Shown piece after piece: positions 25,530-35,140 of a stretch of 64,000 nucleotides of DNA (the first letter of the stretch is position 1; each line of letters begins with the position of its first letter). The DNA comes from Rubrivivax sp. GTDB lineage: Bacteria > Pseudomonadota > Gammaproteobacteria > Burkholderiales > Burkholderiaceae_C. Made by a program: the position numbers and the translations under genes. Below the pieces are notes generated by a model. The model was not told the DNA's origin, did no database searches, and saw only the letters and a list, made by a program, of their open reading frames with translations. Location of the stretch: the NCBI GenBank assembly GCA_016788525.1, contig JAEUPD010000153.1, positions 1 to 64,000 on the forward strand, written 5' to 3'.

Positions 25530-25949
25530 TCAGCCCCCGTTGGCACCACCGTCGGGTACGAACTTCAGCGCCACGCCGTTGTTGCAGTAGCGCAGCCCGG
25601 TGGGGGCCGGGCCGTCCTCGAAGACATGCCCGTGGTGGCCGCCGCAGGTCTTGCAGTGGTACTCGGTGCGCGTCATGAAGAACTTGCGGTCGGTCTTTGT
25701 CCCGAAGGCACCGGGCAGCGTGGCATAGAAGCTCGGCCAGCCGGTGCCGCTGTCGAACTTCATGGTGCTGTGGAACAACGGCGTGTCGCAGCCGGCGCAG
25801 ACGAAGGTGCCCTTGCGGTGCTCCTCGTACAGCGGGCTGGTCCATGCCCGCTCGGTGCCCTCCTTGCGCAGCACGGCGTAGGCCTCGGGGGCAAGGCGCT
25901 GCCGCCATTCGGCGTCGCTCAGGTTCAACGGGTGGGTCGGGTCGCTCAT
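25530..25949 (-). CDS. msrB: Peptide methionine-(R)-S-oxide reductase
   Basis: MsrB repairs R-methionine sulfoxide in proteins. The 139-residue protein has the zinc-binding pairs CAGC and CKTCGG, the fold hallmark [24 protein letters not shown] and the catalytic cysteine in [12 protein letters not shown]. It is cytoplasmic, with no signal. The stop codon abuts that of the histidine kinase gene on the opposite strand, leaving no room for a terminator between them. Confidence 0.95.
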   Translation of the reverse strand: MSDPTHPLNLSDAEWRQRLAPEAYAVLRKEGTERAWTSPLYEEHRKGTFVCAGCDTPLFHSTMKFDSGTGWPSFYATLPGAFGTKTDRKFFMTRTEYHCKTCGGHHGHVFEDGPAPTGLRYCNNGVALKFVPDGGANGG

Positions 25950-26069
25950 CGGGGGCTCCGGTGGAGGCTGTGCGCCAACGTGGCCTTTGTCGCCGAGGGG
26001 TCGGCGGGCTTACGTCGGCGCCGGTTCAGGGCGCGGGGGGACAATCCGCGCCCTGCCGCGAACTCTGCC

Positions 26070-28448
26070 ATGACCCACGCCGCTGCCGCGCCGCCCGCGG
26101 CCAAGCCCCTTTCCAGCTGGAAGCCCTTCTGGGCGAGGCGCTTCGGGCCCGCGCCTTTCCTGCCGATGAGCCGCGCCGAGATGGACTCACTCGGCTGGGA
26201 CAGCTGCGACATCGTCATCGTCACCGGCGACGCGTATGTCGATCACCCGAGCTTCGGCATGGCGGTGATCGGGCGTGTGCTGGAGGCACAGGGCTTCCGC
26301 GTGGGCATCATCGCGCAGCCCGACTGGTCGTCTGCGCAGCCCTTTGCCGCGCTCGGCCGCCCAAACCTGTTCTTCGGCGTCGCCGCCGGGAACATGGATT
26401 CGATGATCAACCGCTACACGGCCGATCGCAAGATCCGCAGCGACGACGCCTACACGCCCGGTGATGTGGGCGGCAAGCGACCCGATCGCGCCACGCTCGT
26501 CTACACGCAGCGCTGCAAAGAGGCGTTCGGCGACGTGCCGGTGGTCATCGGCGGCATCGAAGCCAGCTTGCGCCGCATCGCGCACTACGACTACTGGCAG
26601 GACAAGGTGCGCCGCTCGATCGTGGTGGACAGCAAGTCCGACCTGCTCGTCTACGGCAACGCCGAGCGCGCCATCGTCGAGGTGGCGCACCGCCTGGCCC
26701 GCCGCGAGCCCATCCATGCGCTCACCGACATCCGCGGCACGGCGTTCATGGTGCGCGATGGCTTCGCGCCGCCGGGGTTCATGCAGATCGACAGCACCGA
26801 GGTCGACCGGCCGGGGCGCATCGACGAGCACATCAGTCCCTACCTCACCACCGAGCCGGTGGCGCGGGCCCAGGGGGCGGTGTGCGCGAAAGCCGACATC
26901 GAGCCCGGCGCCGGCGCCCGATCGGCGAGGGCCGTTGCGACTCCTGCCGCTGCGGGCGCGGTGACGATCGCGATGCCGATGTCGCGCAAGACCGGCGCCA
27001 TTGCGATGCCGCCACGCGAGGCCACCGTGATCCGCCTGCCCGCCTACGAGCAGGTGAGAAGCGACCCCGTGCTCTACGCGCACGCCAATCGCGTGCTGCA
27101 CCTCGAGACCAACCCCGGCAACGCGCGCGCGCTGGTGCAGCGTTACGACTTCCACGGCGCGCCGCGCGACCTGTGGGTGAACCCCCCGCCGATTCCGCTG
27201 GCCACCGCCGAGATGGACTGGGTGTTCGGCCTGCCCTACGCCCGCAGCCCGCACCCGAGCTACGCCGACGAACGCGGCAGCCACGATGGCGCGACCAGGA
27301 TCCCGGCGTGGGAGATGATCCGCACCAGCGTGAACATCATGCGCGGCTGCTTCGGCGGTTGCACCTTCTGCTCGATCACCGAGCATGAGGGCCGCATCAT
27401 CCAAAGCCGCAGCGAGGCTTCGATCCTGAAGGAGATCGAAGACATCCGCGACCGCGTCAAGGGCTTCACCGGTGTCATCAGCGACCTGGGCGGCCCCACC
27501 GCCAACATGTGGCGCATCGGCTGCAAGAGCACAGAGATCGAGGCGGCCTGCCGCAAGCCGAGTTGCGTCTACCCGGGCATCTGCCCGAACCTCAAGACCG
27601 ATCACGGCCCGTTGATCCGCTTGTACCGCAAGGCGCGCGCGATCCCCGGGGTGAAAAAGATCCTCATCGGCTCCGGCCTGCGCTACGACCTCGCGGTGAG
27701 GAGCCCCGAGTACATCCAGGAACTCGCCACCCATCATGTCGGCGGCTACTTGAAGATCGCGCCCGAGCACACCGAGGATGGGCCGCTCTCGAAGATGATG
27801 AAGCCGGGCATCGGTGCCTACGATCGTTTCAGGCAGCTGTTCGACGAGGCCAGCGCGGCGGCAGGCAAGCGGCAGTTCCTCGTCCCGTACTTCATTGCCG
27901 CGCACCCGGGCACGCGTGACGAAGACATGATGAACCTGGCGCTGTGGCTGAAGAAGAACGGCTTCAAGGCCGACCAGGTGCAGACCTTCTACCCGAGCCC
28001 GATGGCCACCGCCACCACGATGTACCACACGGGCCTCAACCCGCTGCGAGGCCTCAGCCGCGACGTCGGTGATGCCGGCGAAGGCCGCCGCGCCGAGCGC
28101 GTGGACGTCGTGCGCGGCGAGCGCAGGCGGCGGCTGCACAAGGCCTTCCTGCGCTGGCACGACCCGGCCAACTGGCCGCTGCTGCGCGAGGCGTTGAAGG
28201 ACATGGGCCGCGCCGACCTCATCGGCAGCGGCAAGCACCACCTCATCCCCGCATGGCAGCCGGCGGCAGGCGAGGGCTACGTCAGTGCGCGGCGCAAGAA
28301 CTCCACCTTGCCGGGCGAGAAGCGCACAGCCACCGCGGCCAAACGCGGGACCGTGCTGACGCAACACACGGGGTTGCCACCGCGGCCGGGCATCGGCGTG
28401 AAGGCTACGCGGCCGGGCAAGCCGGTGCGTGACAAGACAGGCCGCTGA
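26070..28448 (+). CDS. ygiQ: YgiQ-family radical SAM protein
   Basis: This large (792-residue) radical SAM protein of the UPF0313/YgiQ family has unknown reaction. The iron-sulfur motif is in [18 protein letters not shown] (CxxxCxxC). The N-terminal part ([20 protein letters not shown]) and the C-terminal basic tail are family features. Between about residues 265 and 325 it carries an Ala-rich stretch ([20 protein letters not shown]) that looks like an insertion. The ATG at 26070 fits the family start; a GACAAT hexamer at 26039-26044 could be its -10 element. Confidence 0.92.
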   Translation: MTHAAAAPPAAKPLSSWKPFWARRFGPAPFLPMSRAEMDSLGWDSCDIVIVTGDAYVDHPSFGMAVIGRVLEAQGFRVGIIAQPDWSSAQPFAALGRPNLFFGVAAGNMDSMINRYTADRKIRSDDAYTPGDVGGKRPDRATLVYTQRCKEAFGDVPVVIGGIEASLRRIAHYDYWQDKVRRSIVVDSKSDLLVYGNAERAIVEVAHRLARREPIHALTDIRGTAFMVRDGFAPPGFMQIDSTEVDRPGRIDEHISPYLTTEPVARAQGAVCAKADIEPGAGARSARAVATPAAAGAVTIAMPMSRKTGAIAMPPREATVIRLPAYEQVRSDPVLYAHANRVLHLETNPGNARALVQRYDFHGAPRDLWVNPPPIPLATAEMDWVFGLPYARSPHPSYADERGSHDGATRIPAWEMIRTSVNIMRGCFGGCTFCSITEHEGRIIQSRSEASILKEIEDIRDRVKGFTGVISDLGGPTANMWRIGCKSTEIEAACRKPSCVYPGICPNLKTDHGPLIRLYRKARAIPGVKKILIGSGLRYDLAVRSPEYIQELATHHVGGYLKIAPEHTEDGPLSKMMKPGIGAYDRFRQLFDEASAAAGKRQFLVPYFIAAHPGTRDEDMMNLALWLKKNGFKADQVQTFYPSPMATATTMYHTGLNPLRGLSRDVGDAGEGRRAERVDVVRGERRRRLHKAFLRWHDPANWPLLREALKDMGRADLIGSGKHHLIPAWQPAAGEGYVSARRKNSTLPGEKRTATAAKRGTVLTQHTGLPPRPGIGVKATRPGKPVRDKTGR

Positions 28449-28490
28449 AGCGACCGGTGGGCACTCGCCACGAGCGTGGTGGCGCACCAA

Positions 28491-28593
28491 GGCCGCCGGG
28501 TGGTTGCCTGCGCTTATGTCCTTTTCTGAGTGCCGTGCTGCGCACGGCACTCAGATGCACCCTCTACTTCGCTACGGCAACCACCCGGCGGCC
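28491..28593. repeat. Nested inverted repeat between convergent genes
   Basis: The outer arms GGCCGCCGGGTGGTTGCC (28491-28508) and GGCAACCACCCGGCGGCC (28576-28593) are perfect 18-bp inverted repeats. Inside is a perfect 13-bp hairpin, CTGAGTGCCGTGC (28526-28538) and GCACGGCACTCAG (28542-28554), with a 3-base loop. The A/T-richer interior differs from the surrounding composition. No T-run follows the hairpin on either strand, so it is not a textbook terminator. It may be a small mobile or REP-like element. Confidence 0.9.
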
Positions 28594-28668
28594 CGATCCC
28601 GCCGCAACCCGCGAGTGAGGAACCCGGTTGCGCTGCGGGCAAGCATCGCGCGAGCGTGCAGTGCGCCG

Positions 28669-29859
28669 TCAAACCCCCGCTTCCGCCAACGCATCACGCA
28701 GCCGCTTGAGGTCGGCCCGCGTGTTGTAGGCCTGCACCGACACCCGCACGAACACGCGGCCGGCGTGCTGCGTCACCGGCACCTCGATGCCGCGCTCGTC
28801 GAAGAGCCAGCGGCGCAATGCCTCGGCATCGGTCGCACGCACCGGAATCGGCACCATCTGCGCCAGCGCCTCGTCGGGTGCGATGGGTTCGAGCCCGTTG
28901 CGCGCCAGCACCTCGCGCTGCAGTTCCATGGCCATCGCGTGGCACTGCGCACGCCGGCGTGGCCAGTCGTGCGCGGCCTGGAACTCGATGGCCGCCGGCA
29001 CGGCGAGGAACGCGGTGATGTCGCGCGTGCCCTGCCATTGCAGCCGCCGTTCCAGCGTCGTGCGGCCGGTGTAGGCGTCGAGCCCGGCGTGACCGCTGCG
29101 CGCGGCGTCGAACTCGCCATGGTCAGCCTCGGCCTCCTCGGCGACGTAGCCCCAGCTGATCACCGGCGATTCGACCTGCCGCTGATGCTCGGCGCGCACG
29201 TGAAGGAACGCGCTGCCCTTGGGCGCGCACAGCCACTTGTGGCAGTTGCCGGCGTAGTAGTCGGCGCCCAGCGCCGCGAGGTCGAGGTCGATCTGACCCG
29301 GCGCGTGCGCACCGTCGACCACGGTGACGACACCGCGCTCGCGCGCCGCGGCAAGCAGGTCGCGCAGCGGGAACACCAGCGCGGTGGTCGAGGCGATGTG
29401 GCTCACGAACAGCACGCGAGTGCGCGGCGTCATCGCTGCTTGCATGCGCGCCGCGAACGCTTGCGGCTCGAAGGGCAGCGGCACCGCCACCGGCCGCCAC
29501 TGGGCCTCTGCGGCGGCGCAGCGCCGCCGCCAGGTGGCCACGCAAGCCCCGTACTCGTGGTCGGTGGCCAGCACCTCGTCGCCGGGGGCGAGCTTGATCG
29601 AGCGCGCCGCGATGTTCACGCCGGTGGTGGCGTTGGGAACGAACACCAGGTCGTCGCCCGCCGCGCCGAGCAGCCCGCCCAGTCGCTGCCGGGCACTGGC
29701 CAGCCGCTGCGCCGAGGCGCGGCCCAGCATCGCCACGGGGTTGCCTTCCATTTCGCGCTGCAGGCGTTGCTGCGCCTCGAGCACCACGCGCGGCGTCGCG
29801 CCGAACGAGCCGTGGTTGAGAAAGGTGATGCCGGGGTCGAGCAGGAAATGGTCGCGCAT
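28669..29859 (-). CDS. PLP-dependent class V aminotransferase-like enzyme
   Basis: This fold-type I PLP enzyme of about 396 residues is related to isopenicillin-N epimerase and cysteine desulfurase-like proteins. The PLP lysine is in NCHKWLCAPKGSAFL, with GSFGATPR near the start, NATTGVNIAARSI for phosphate binding and VVDGAHAPGQ containing the cofactor Asp. No desulfurase active-site Cys loop is evident. The start is the ATG at 29857-29859; the frame is open further upstream but unlike the family. Substrate unknown. HDOD gene upstream on the same strand, 101 bases away. Confidence 0.86.
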   Translation of the reverse strand: MRDHFLLDPGITFLNHGSFGATPRVVLEAQQRLQREMEGNPVAMLGRASAQRLASARQRLGGLLGAAGDDLVFVPNATTGVNIAARSIKLAPGDEVLATDHEYGACVATWRRRCAAAEAQWRPVAVPLPFEPQAFAARMQAAMTPRTRVLFVSHIASTTALVFPLRDLLAAARERGVVTVVDGAHAPGQIDLDLAALGADYYAGNCHKWLCAPKGSAFLHVRAEHQRQVESPVISWGYVAEEAEADHGEFDAARSGHAGLDAYTGRTTLERRLQWQGTRDITAFLAVPAAIEFQAAHDWPRRRAQCHAMAMELQREVLARNGLEPIAPDEALAQMVPIPVRATDAEALRRWLFDERGIEVPVTQHAGRVFVRVSVQAYNTRADLKRLRDALAEAGV

Positions 29860-29960
29860 CGCGCCGCGATCATCGCACCGTGCCCGGTGCCGCCCGGGGC
29901 AGTTCCCCCGGGGCAAACTCAGGCGCCCCGGGGGCACCTGTGCCGGCAGTCGTGCTTGGA

Positions 29961-30869
29961 TCAGATCTCCAGCGTCTGGTCGGCCCACTGGGCCAGCAGG
30001 TCGTCGAGCTCGCATTCAGGCAGCCCCAGCCAGTCCAGGCACGCCGCGCCGTGGGCAAGCCAATCGGCCTCGGCGCGCAGGCACTGATGGCGGCGCACCA
30101 GGTGCTCGGCCACCAGGCCGGCCGCCACCAGCGTGCGCACCTCGGGGTCCAGCTGGGTGTCTTCGAGGCCGGTGAAGTCGTGGTGCAGCCGGATCGCGCA
30201 CACCACCGGCGGGGCGAACTCCCAGGCCCGGGCGACCATGGCGCCCACCACGCAGTGGTCGGTGCGATGGTTGGCGTTCTCTGTGGCCACCAGGCCGCGG
30301 TCGATGCGCGCGGCGGCCTCCACCAGCGTGCCGCCGTAGCCGCGCACGCATTGCGCCAGCACCGGCATGCCCACGTCGCTGAACAGGCCGAAGCTGTAGG
30401 CCAGCTCGGGCGAGAAGCCGGCCAGCCGCCCGGCCACCAGGGCCAGCGCCTGCGAGCGCAGCGCCGCGCGCTCCCAGAAGCCCTGCAGCTGCGGGTGGCG
30501 CACCGGCAGCGCGTGGCGGGCCAGGAAGCCGGTCATGATGGCTGCCGTGGCGTCCAGACCGAGCCGTGTCATCGCCTGGCCGACGGTGGTCACCGGCTGG
30601 CCGGCGGCGAAACGAGCGCTGTTGGCGTTGCGTACCAGCGTGGCCGCCATCGCCACGTCGCGGCCGGCAATGCGTGCCACGGCCTGCAGGTCGGGCTGGG
30701 CCTGCGCCAGGGCCTGCCGCAGTTGCTGCAGCAGTTGCGGGCACGGCGGAATCACGATCTCGCGATTCGACGCGCTCCTGCGGGCGTGATCGACTTCGCG
30801 AATGACGCGCGCGGCGCGTCCGGCTCGCTCGGGCGCAGCGGTGGCGTGGGCCGGGGCGGTCATGGGCAT
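29961..30869 (-). CDS. HDOD-domain signalling protein
   Basis: This 302-residue protein is built around an HDOD domain (about 35-235), an HD-related helical domain found in signal transduction. Diagnostic parts are VIPPCPQLLQQLRQALAQA, DVAMAATLVRNANSARFA, AYSFGLFSDVGMPVLAQ and NHRTDHCVVGAMVARAWEF. No output domain follows, so it is a stand-alone HDOD protein that likely works through a partner. Two start codons (30869 and 30863) are equally possible. Confidence 0.88.
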   Translation of the reverse strand: MPMTAPAHATAAPERAGRAARVIREVDHARRSASNREIVIPPCPQLLQQLRQALAQAQPDLQAVARIAGRDVAMAATLVRNANSARFAAGQPVTTVGQAMTRLGLDATAAIMTGFLARHALPVRHPQLQGFWERAALRSQALALVAGRLAGFSPELAYSFGLFSDVGMPVLAQCVRGYGGTLVEAAARIDRGLVATENANHRTDHCVVGAMVARAWEFAPPVVCAIRLHHDFTGLEDTQLDPEVRTLVAAGLVAEHLVRRHQCLRAEADWLAHGAACLDWLGLPECELDDLLAQWADQTLEI

Positions 30870-31023
30870 TCGTGCGATATCGGCGCCATGGCCCGCGTCT
30901 GGAGGGTGCCGCTGTCAGAGGTCTTCCGACGTGCTTTTCACCGCATCGCCGACACCCGACTCCCCTTGGCTGTCATGGCGCGGCGGCCGATAGCCCTCTA
31001 CGCTGTCGTCAATCCCTTGCGAG

Positions 31024-31248
31024 ATGGACCCGGGCACCATGAACGCTCTTGCTGTGCAGGCCTCGCGATTCGTGCTTCGCTTCGAATCGCTGTTCGACGC
31101 CGGCCGTGGCCTGGCCTTCCCGTGCGACGAGCACGGCGAGGTGGCGCTGGACGCGCTGTCTGAACGGGCGCGGCGCAACTACTTCTACGCCCGCGTGGTC
31201 GTCGGTCACGAGTTCGCCACGCCGGCGGTGGTGCGCACCGACGACTGA
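31024..31248 (+). CDS. Small soluble protein of unknown function
   Basis: This 74-residue protein (69 if the ATG at 31039 is used) is mixed alpha/beta by eye, without membrane segment or signal: FVLRFESLFDAGRGLAFPCD, then GEVALDALSERARRNYFYAR. I do not know the family. The regular, non-repetitive composition, complete frame and ordinary codon use argue for a real gene. It lies 111-120 bases before the DUF808 gene on the same strand. Confidence 0.6.
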   Translation: MDPGTMNALAVQASRFVLRFESLFDAGRGLAFPCDEHGEVALDALSERARRNYFYARVVVGHEFATPAVVRTDD

Positions 31249-31354
31249 CCCGGGCCCCGTGCCCGGTCGGTGGCGCGCGGCCGCCGCGGCAGGGCAGGCC
31301 GGCCGCTCGGGGCCATGCGCAGTCGCGGCGCGGCGCTGCGGCGGCCCGGCCATG

Positions 31355-31360
31355 GACAAT
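31355..31360 (+). promoter_or_regulatory. Possible -10 element 7 bases before the DUF808 start
   Basis: GACAAT ends 7 bases before the ATG at 31368. If used as a -10 element the message would be leaderless or nearly so. This also argues for the ATG at 31368 rather than the one at 31359, which lies inside the hexamer. Confidence 0.3.
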
Positions 31361-31367
31361 GCAGGCC

Positions 31368-32288
31368 ATGGCCGCCGGAAGTCTGCTCGCCCTCCTCGAC
31401 GACATTGCCACGATCCTTGACGACGTGGCCGTTCTCAGCAAGGTGGCGGTCAAGAAGACCGCCGGCGTGCTGGGTGACGATCTGGCGCTCAACGCCCAGC
31501 AGGTGGCCGGCGTGGCCAGCGAGCGTGAGCTGCCGGTGGTGTGGGCGGTGGCCAGGGGTTCGCTGGTCAACAAGGCCATCCTCGTGCCGGCCGCGCTGGC
31601 CATCAGCGCCTTCGCGCCCTGGCTGGTGACGCCGCTGCTGATGGTTGGCGGGGCCTTCCTGTGCTTCGAGGGCGTGGAGAAGCTCGCGCACCGCTTCCTG
31701 CACGGCAAGGAGGAAGACGCTGCGCATGCCGCCGAGCTGCACCGCGCGGTGCAGGACCCGCAGGTCGACCTGATGGCGCTGGAGCGCGACAAGATCAAGG
31801 GCGCCATCCGCACCGACTTCGTGCTCTCGGCGGAGATCATTGTCATCGCGCTGGGCACGGTGGGCACCCAGCCGATGACCACGCGGGTGGGTGTGCTGGT
31901 GGGCATCGCATTGCTGATGACGGTGGGGGTCTACGGGCTGGTCGCCGGCATCGTCAAGCTCGACGATCTCGGCCTGTGGCTGAGCCGGCAGGCGGGCGCC
32001 GCGGCGCGCGCGCTGGGCGCCTGGATCGTGCGTGCGGCGCCGTGGCTGATGAAGGCGCTGTCCGTGGCCGGCACGCTGGCGATGTTCCTGGTGGGCGGGG
32101 GCATCCTGGTGCACGGCGTGCCGCTCGTGCACCATGCCATCGAATCCTGGGTTGCCGCGACGGGCGGTGGCGTGGTGCCGTGGCTGGCGGGCACAGCCGC
32201 CGAAGGGCTGCTCGGCGTGGCCGCCGGCGCCGTGCTGCTGGCCCTGTGGACCCTGGTGCAGCGCCTGCGTGGCTCGAGGGCGGCGTAG
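31368..32288 (+). CDS. DUF808 (YedI-like) integral membrane protein
   Basis: This 306-residue inner-membrane protein of the DUF808 family has no known function. The family start MAAGSLLALLDDIATILDDV, then VAVLSKVAVKKTAGVLGDDL, is clear. Hydrophobic helices are at about residues 65-100, 150-170, 173-195, 225-250 and 280-300 by eye. The cytoplasmic loop EKLAHRFLHGKEEDAAHAAE is also typical. The start at 31368 is chosen over 31359 because the family begins MAAGSLLALLDD. Confidence 0.88.
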   Translation: MAAGSLLALLDDIATILDDVAVLSKVAVKKTAGVLGDDLALNAQQVAGVASERELPVVWAVARGSLVNKAILVPAALAISAFAPWLVTPLLMVGGAFLCFEGVEKLAHRFLHGKEEDAAHAAELHRAVQDPQVDLMALERDKIKGAIRTDFVLSAEIIVIALGTVGTQPMTTRVGVLVGIALLMTVGVYGLVAGIVKLDDLGLWLSRQAGAAARALGAWIVRAAPWLMKALSVAGTLAMFLVGGGILVHGVPLVHHAIESWVAATGGGVVPWLAGTAAEGLLGVAAGAVLLALWTLVQRLRGSRAA

Positions 32289-32342
32289 CGCCGGCCCCGG
32301 GGGTTCAACGCGGGGCTGAACGGCCGCCGCAGTCGCCGGCCG

Positions 32343-33761
32343 TCAATGGGCTGGCCATTGCGCGGCGTGCGTGCCGGGCGGCACCGAGGGTCTGCGCCAG
32401 CGGCACCTCACGCCATCGAATCGCGCCGCATGCGGGGCGGCGCGCAGCGTGCCGAAGCCGCTGGGTTCTTCCTCCAGCGTGCTATCGAGGTCGGGCTTCG
32501 GTGCCGTCGGGCCGTCGGTCACGCGGCCGAGTCCTTGCAGCCAGTGCCCCACGCGCGCCAGCGCCACGCGCACGAGCCAGCTGCCGCCGTGCTGCCGCTG
32601 GCGCAGCAGTGCTGCCGAGGCGCCGAAGGCGAGCAGGAACGCCGCGCCGTAGTCGAGCGCCTGAAGCGGCAGCGCCCGCGGCTCGGCCTGGCCGAAGGCG
32701 GCGGCTTCGAGCACGTTCAGACCGGTAGCGCTCTGCACCAGCGAATCGAAGCCGCGCCGCGACGACCAGGGCCCCTCGTGCCCGTAGGCCGACAGCGACA
32801 CGCAGACGATGCCCGGGCGCAGCGCGGCCAGTGCCGCGGGCCCGAAGCCCAGCGCCTCGAGCGCGCCGGGCCGGTAGCCCTGGAGGAACACGTCGCAGCT
32901 GCGGACCAGGTCGCGCAGCGTGTCGCGGCCCGCCGCGCTGCGCAGATCGAGGTGTACCGAGAGCTTGCCGCGGCTGGTGTCGGCGATGTTCTCGATGTTG
33001 GGCAGGCCCGGGCCGTTGACGAGCATCACCTCCGCGCCGTAGGCGGCCAGCGTGCGGCCGGCCACAGGCCCGGCGAGGATGCGCGTGAGGTCGAGCACGC
33101 GCATCCCCTGCAGGGGCTGCGGCGTGCCGGCGGGCGCGCTTGTTGGCGCTGGCCAGGGCCCAGCCGGCGCGGCGCCCAGCGGTTGCAGGTCGACCAGCGG
33201 CAGTGCGGCCACGGCGGCGGCCTGAGGGTGCGCCTGCCAGGCGGCGGGGCTGCGCACCGCGGCCACGACGCCACCGTTCGCCGCGGCGGCGCTCTCGAAG
33301 TCTTCGGCTTTCCAGCCACGCAGGGCAGCGGCCAGCGCCGCCCGTTCGGTGGCGGGGCCTGCCGGCAGGCCGAGCAGGCGCAGCACGGCATCGCGGTGAT
33401 GGGCGAAGTTGGCGTGCACGCGCACCCAACCCGCATCGTCGGCCCCGCAGCGATAGAGCCCGGAGAGCTTGTCCCACGGGTCCGGCACGCGGCCGTCCAG
33501 CGCAAACCGGCCGGTGCACTCGGCGAGGACGTCACTCAAGGCCACCTGCACGCGCGCGGCGCGCGAAGCCGGCCCGGTCCGTGCCGCACCCGCCTCGGCG
33601 GCAGCCAGCGAAGCGGCACCCACGGCGGCTTGCAGCGCCGTGCCAACCGCGAACGAGGAGGGCAAGGAGGGCTCGCGGCCCGTGAACTCGACGCGCGCCA
33701 GTGCCGCGCTCGGCAGGTCGAGCCCCCGCCACAGGTCTGCCAGCACCGCGCCGGCTGGCAC
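32343..33761 (-). CDS. Class III (CaiB/BaiF-type) CoA transferase
   Basis: This 472-residue protein of the formyl-CoA transferase/racemase family moves CoA between acyl groups or supports epimerisation. The core is GMRVLDLTRILAGPVAGRTL, then ADTSRGKLSVHLDLRSAAGR, VFLQGYRPGALEALGFGP and VCVSLSAYGHEGPW. About 240 N-terminal residues precede the core and look like a degenerate second CaiB half (VQVALSDVLAE). The catalytic Asp of the family is not obvious to me. Start uncertain: GTG at 33759-33761 or 33744-33746. Neither ATG nor a clear ribosome site is near, and the gene follows the FKBP stop by about 40 bases. The substrate is unknown. Confidence 0.75.
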   Translation of the reverse strand: MPAGAVLADLWRGLDLPSAALARVEFTGREPSLPSSFAVGTALQAAVGAASLAAAEAGAARTGPASRAARVQVALSDVLAECTGRFALDGRVPDPWDKLSGLYRCGADDAGWVRVHANFAHHRDAVLRLLGLPAGPATERAALAAALRGWKAEDFESAAAANGGVVAAVRSPAAWQAHPQAAAVAALPLVDLQPLGAAPAGPWPAPTSAPAGTPQPLQGMRVLDLTRILAGPVAGRTLAAYGAEVMLVNGPGLPNIENIADTSRGKLSVHLDLRSAAGRDTLRDLVRSCDVFLQGYRPGALEALGFGPAALAALRPGIVCVSLSAYGHEGPWSSRRGFDSLVQSATGLNVLEAAAFGQAEPRALPLQALDYGAAFLLAFGASAALLRQRQHGGSWLVRVALARVGHWLQGLGRVTDGPTAPKPDLDSTLEEEPSGFGTLRAAPHAARFDGVRCRWRRPSVPPGTHAAQWPAH

Positions 33762-33799
33762 GGGCGTCGCGTGGCCCGCCGAGGGCTCGGGCAGGGCGT

Positions 33800-34321
33800 T
33801 CAGCCCGGTGCCTTGGTGATGCCGAGCAGCTCCACCTCGAACTGCAGCACGGCGTTCGGCGGGATCACGCCACCGGCGCCGCGCTCGCCATACGCGATGG
33901 CCGCCGGGCACGTGAGCTTGGCCTTGCCGCCGACCTTCATCTTCTGCACGCCTTCAGTCCAGCAGCGGATGACGCGGTTCAGCGGAAAGCTGGTGGGCTG
34001 CCCGCGCGAGTAGGAACTGTCGAATTCACGCCCGTCGGGGAAGCGGCCGCGGTAGTGCACGCGCACGGTGTCGGCCGCCGCGGGGCTTTCGCCCTGGCCT
34101 TCCTGCAGCGAACGGTAGACGAGGCCGCTGGCAGTGACCTGTGCGCCCTTCTCGGCGGCCGCGGCAGCCAGCGCGTCCTGGGTCGGCGCCGAGGAGGCGG
34201 CGGCGGTCTGGGCATGCGGCACGGCCGCCGGCAACGCCAGCGCCAGGCCGACCGCCAGTGCGCGGGCCCTGCGGGTGAAGGCGACAGCGGACGGGGGGGA
34301 TGCAGGAGCGGATGAATTCAT
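33800..34321 (-). CDS. Exported FKBP-type peptidyl-prolyl isomerase
   Basis: This 173-residue protein has a signal peptide (RRARALAVGLALALPAAVPHAQ) and an FKBP domain from about residue 65. Conserved are VHYRGRFPDGREFDSSYSRG, FPLNRVIRCWTEGVQKMKVG and PAAIAYGERGAGGVIPPNAV. It probably acts in the periplasm on protein folding. The N-terminal domain before FKBP is short (about 35 residues), so it is not a full FkpA. The gene is followed by the CoA transferase gene. Confidence 0.93.
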   Translation of the reverse strand: MNSSAPASPPSAVAFTRRARALAVGLALALPAAVPHAQTAAASSAPTQDALAAAAAEKGAQVTASGLVYRSLQEGQGESPAAADTVRVHYRGRFPDGREFDSSYSRGQPTSFPLNRVIRCWTEGVQKMKVGGKAKLTCPAAIAYGERGAGGVIPPNAVLQFEVELLGITKAPG

Positions 34322-34399
34322 CGGGGCGATGCTACCGGGTGGCCACGGGGTTGGCCTGCCGGTCGTCGCCCGGAAAGCGCCGCGCGGGCGCCGGCCCGG

Positions 34400-34915
34400 T
34401 CAGCGCGCGCCTTCGACCTGTTCGCGGAACCACTGCGTGAGCAGGCGCTTCTCGTACGGCAGGTCGCTGTCCAGCCCGGAGGCCAGGCCGGGGCGGTTTG
34501 TGAGGTAGCCCAGGTCGCTGAGGTGCTGTTCGCCCTTCTTCATCAGGCTGCCGGCCTGCTCGAGCGTCCAGCGCAGCCGCACGTGCGGCGCGTCGGCGCT
34601 GCCTCGCAGCACACGCACGTCGTGCCCGCGCCGTGGCCACAGCTCGCCGGCGAGATCGACGTCGAGCACCTCGACTTTCAACGCCTGGCCATCGGGCAGT
34701 TTGCGGGCCAGCTCCTTCAGGTGGGCCGCCAGGCTGGCCAGGGCACGCTCGCGGTCGACGGCGCTGCGGCCTGCGTCGCTGAAGCGCTCGGGTTCGACAA
34801 AGCGCACCTCGGCGCTGCCGGCCGCGTGGGCCGGGCGCGCCAGGGCGACGAGCAAGGCGGCCGACAGCAGCGCGAGGCCGGCGGCTACCAGCGTGGTGCG
34901 AAGGGCATGCGACAT
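34400..34915 (-). CDS. Exported DUF3016 protein
   Basis: This 171-residue protein has an N-terminal signal (TTLVAAGLALLSAALLVALARPAHA) and a DUF3016 domain. Family features seen are EVRFVEPERFSDAGRS, LKVEVLDVDLAGEL and DVRVLRGSADAPHVRL. The function is unknown. An excellent ribosome site, AAGGAGG, lies seven bases before the ATG at 34913-34915, which settles the start. It stands between glnS (225 bases upstream) and the FKBP gene. Confidence 0.88.
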   Translation of the reverse strand: MSHALRTTLVAAGLALLSAALLVALARPAHAAGSAEVRFVEPERFSDAGRSAVDRERALASLAAHLKELARKLPDGQALKVEVLDVDLAGELWPRRGHDVRVLRGSADAPHVRLRWTLEQAGSLMKKGEQHLSDLGYLTNRPGLASGLDSDLPYEKRLLTQWFREQVEGAR

Positions 34916-35140
34916 GGCAAACCTCCTTGGCAAGAAGCCACCGCAAGGGGGCGCCCCCGCCGGCCGGTCATTCGCGTGCAGCCGGCGTGCGCCCTGGCAG
35001 GGTAGGCGGTGGACGCACTCTACGCCTCGGCCCGCGACCCTGCACGCCGCGCGGTCGGCAAAGATGTGTGTCTGCGCCGCCGGTCGCCCGCCCTGCATCC
35101 GCCGCACCGCCAGCCGGCAGGCGCCAAGCGTCCCAGCAGC

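Noticed and set aside
26187..28550. A 787-codon minus-strand frame opposite ygiQ.
   Set aside because: Antisense shadow of a clear radical SAM gene; no family resemblance.
33762..33911. A longer N-terminus for the CoA transferase overlapping the FKBP gene.
   Set aside because: The extra residues are a shadow of the FKBP C-terminus in another frame.
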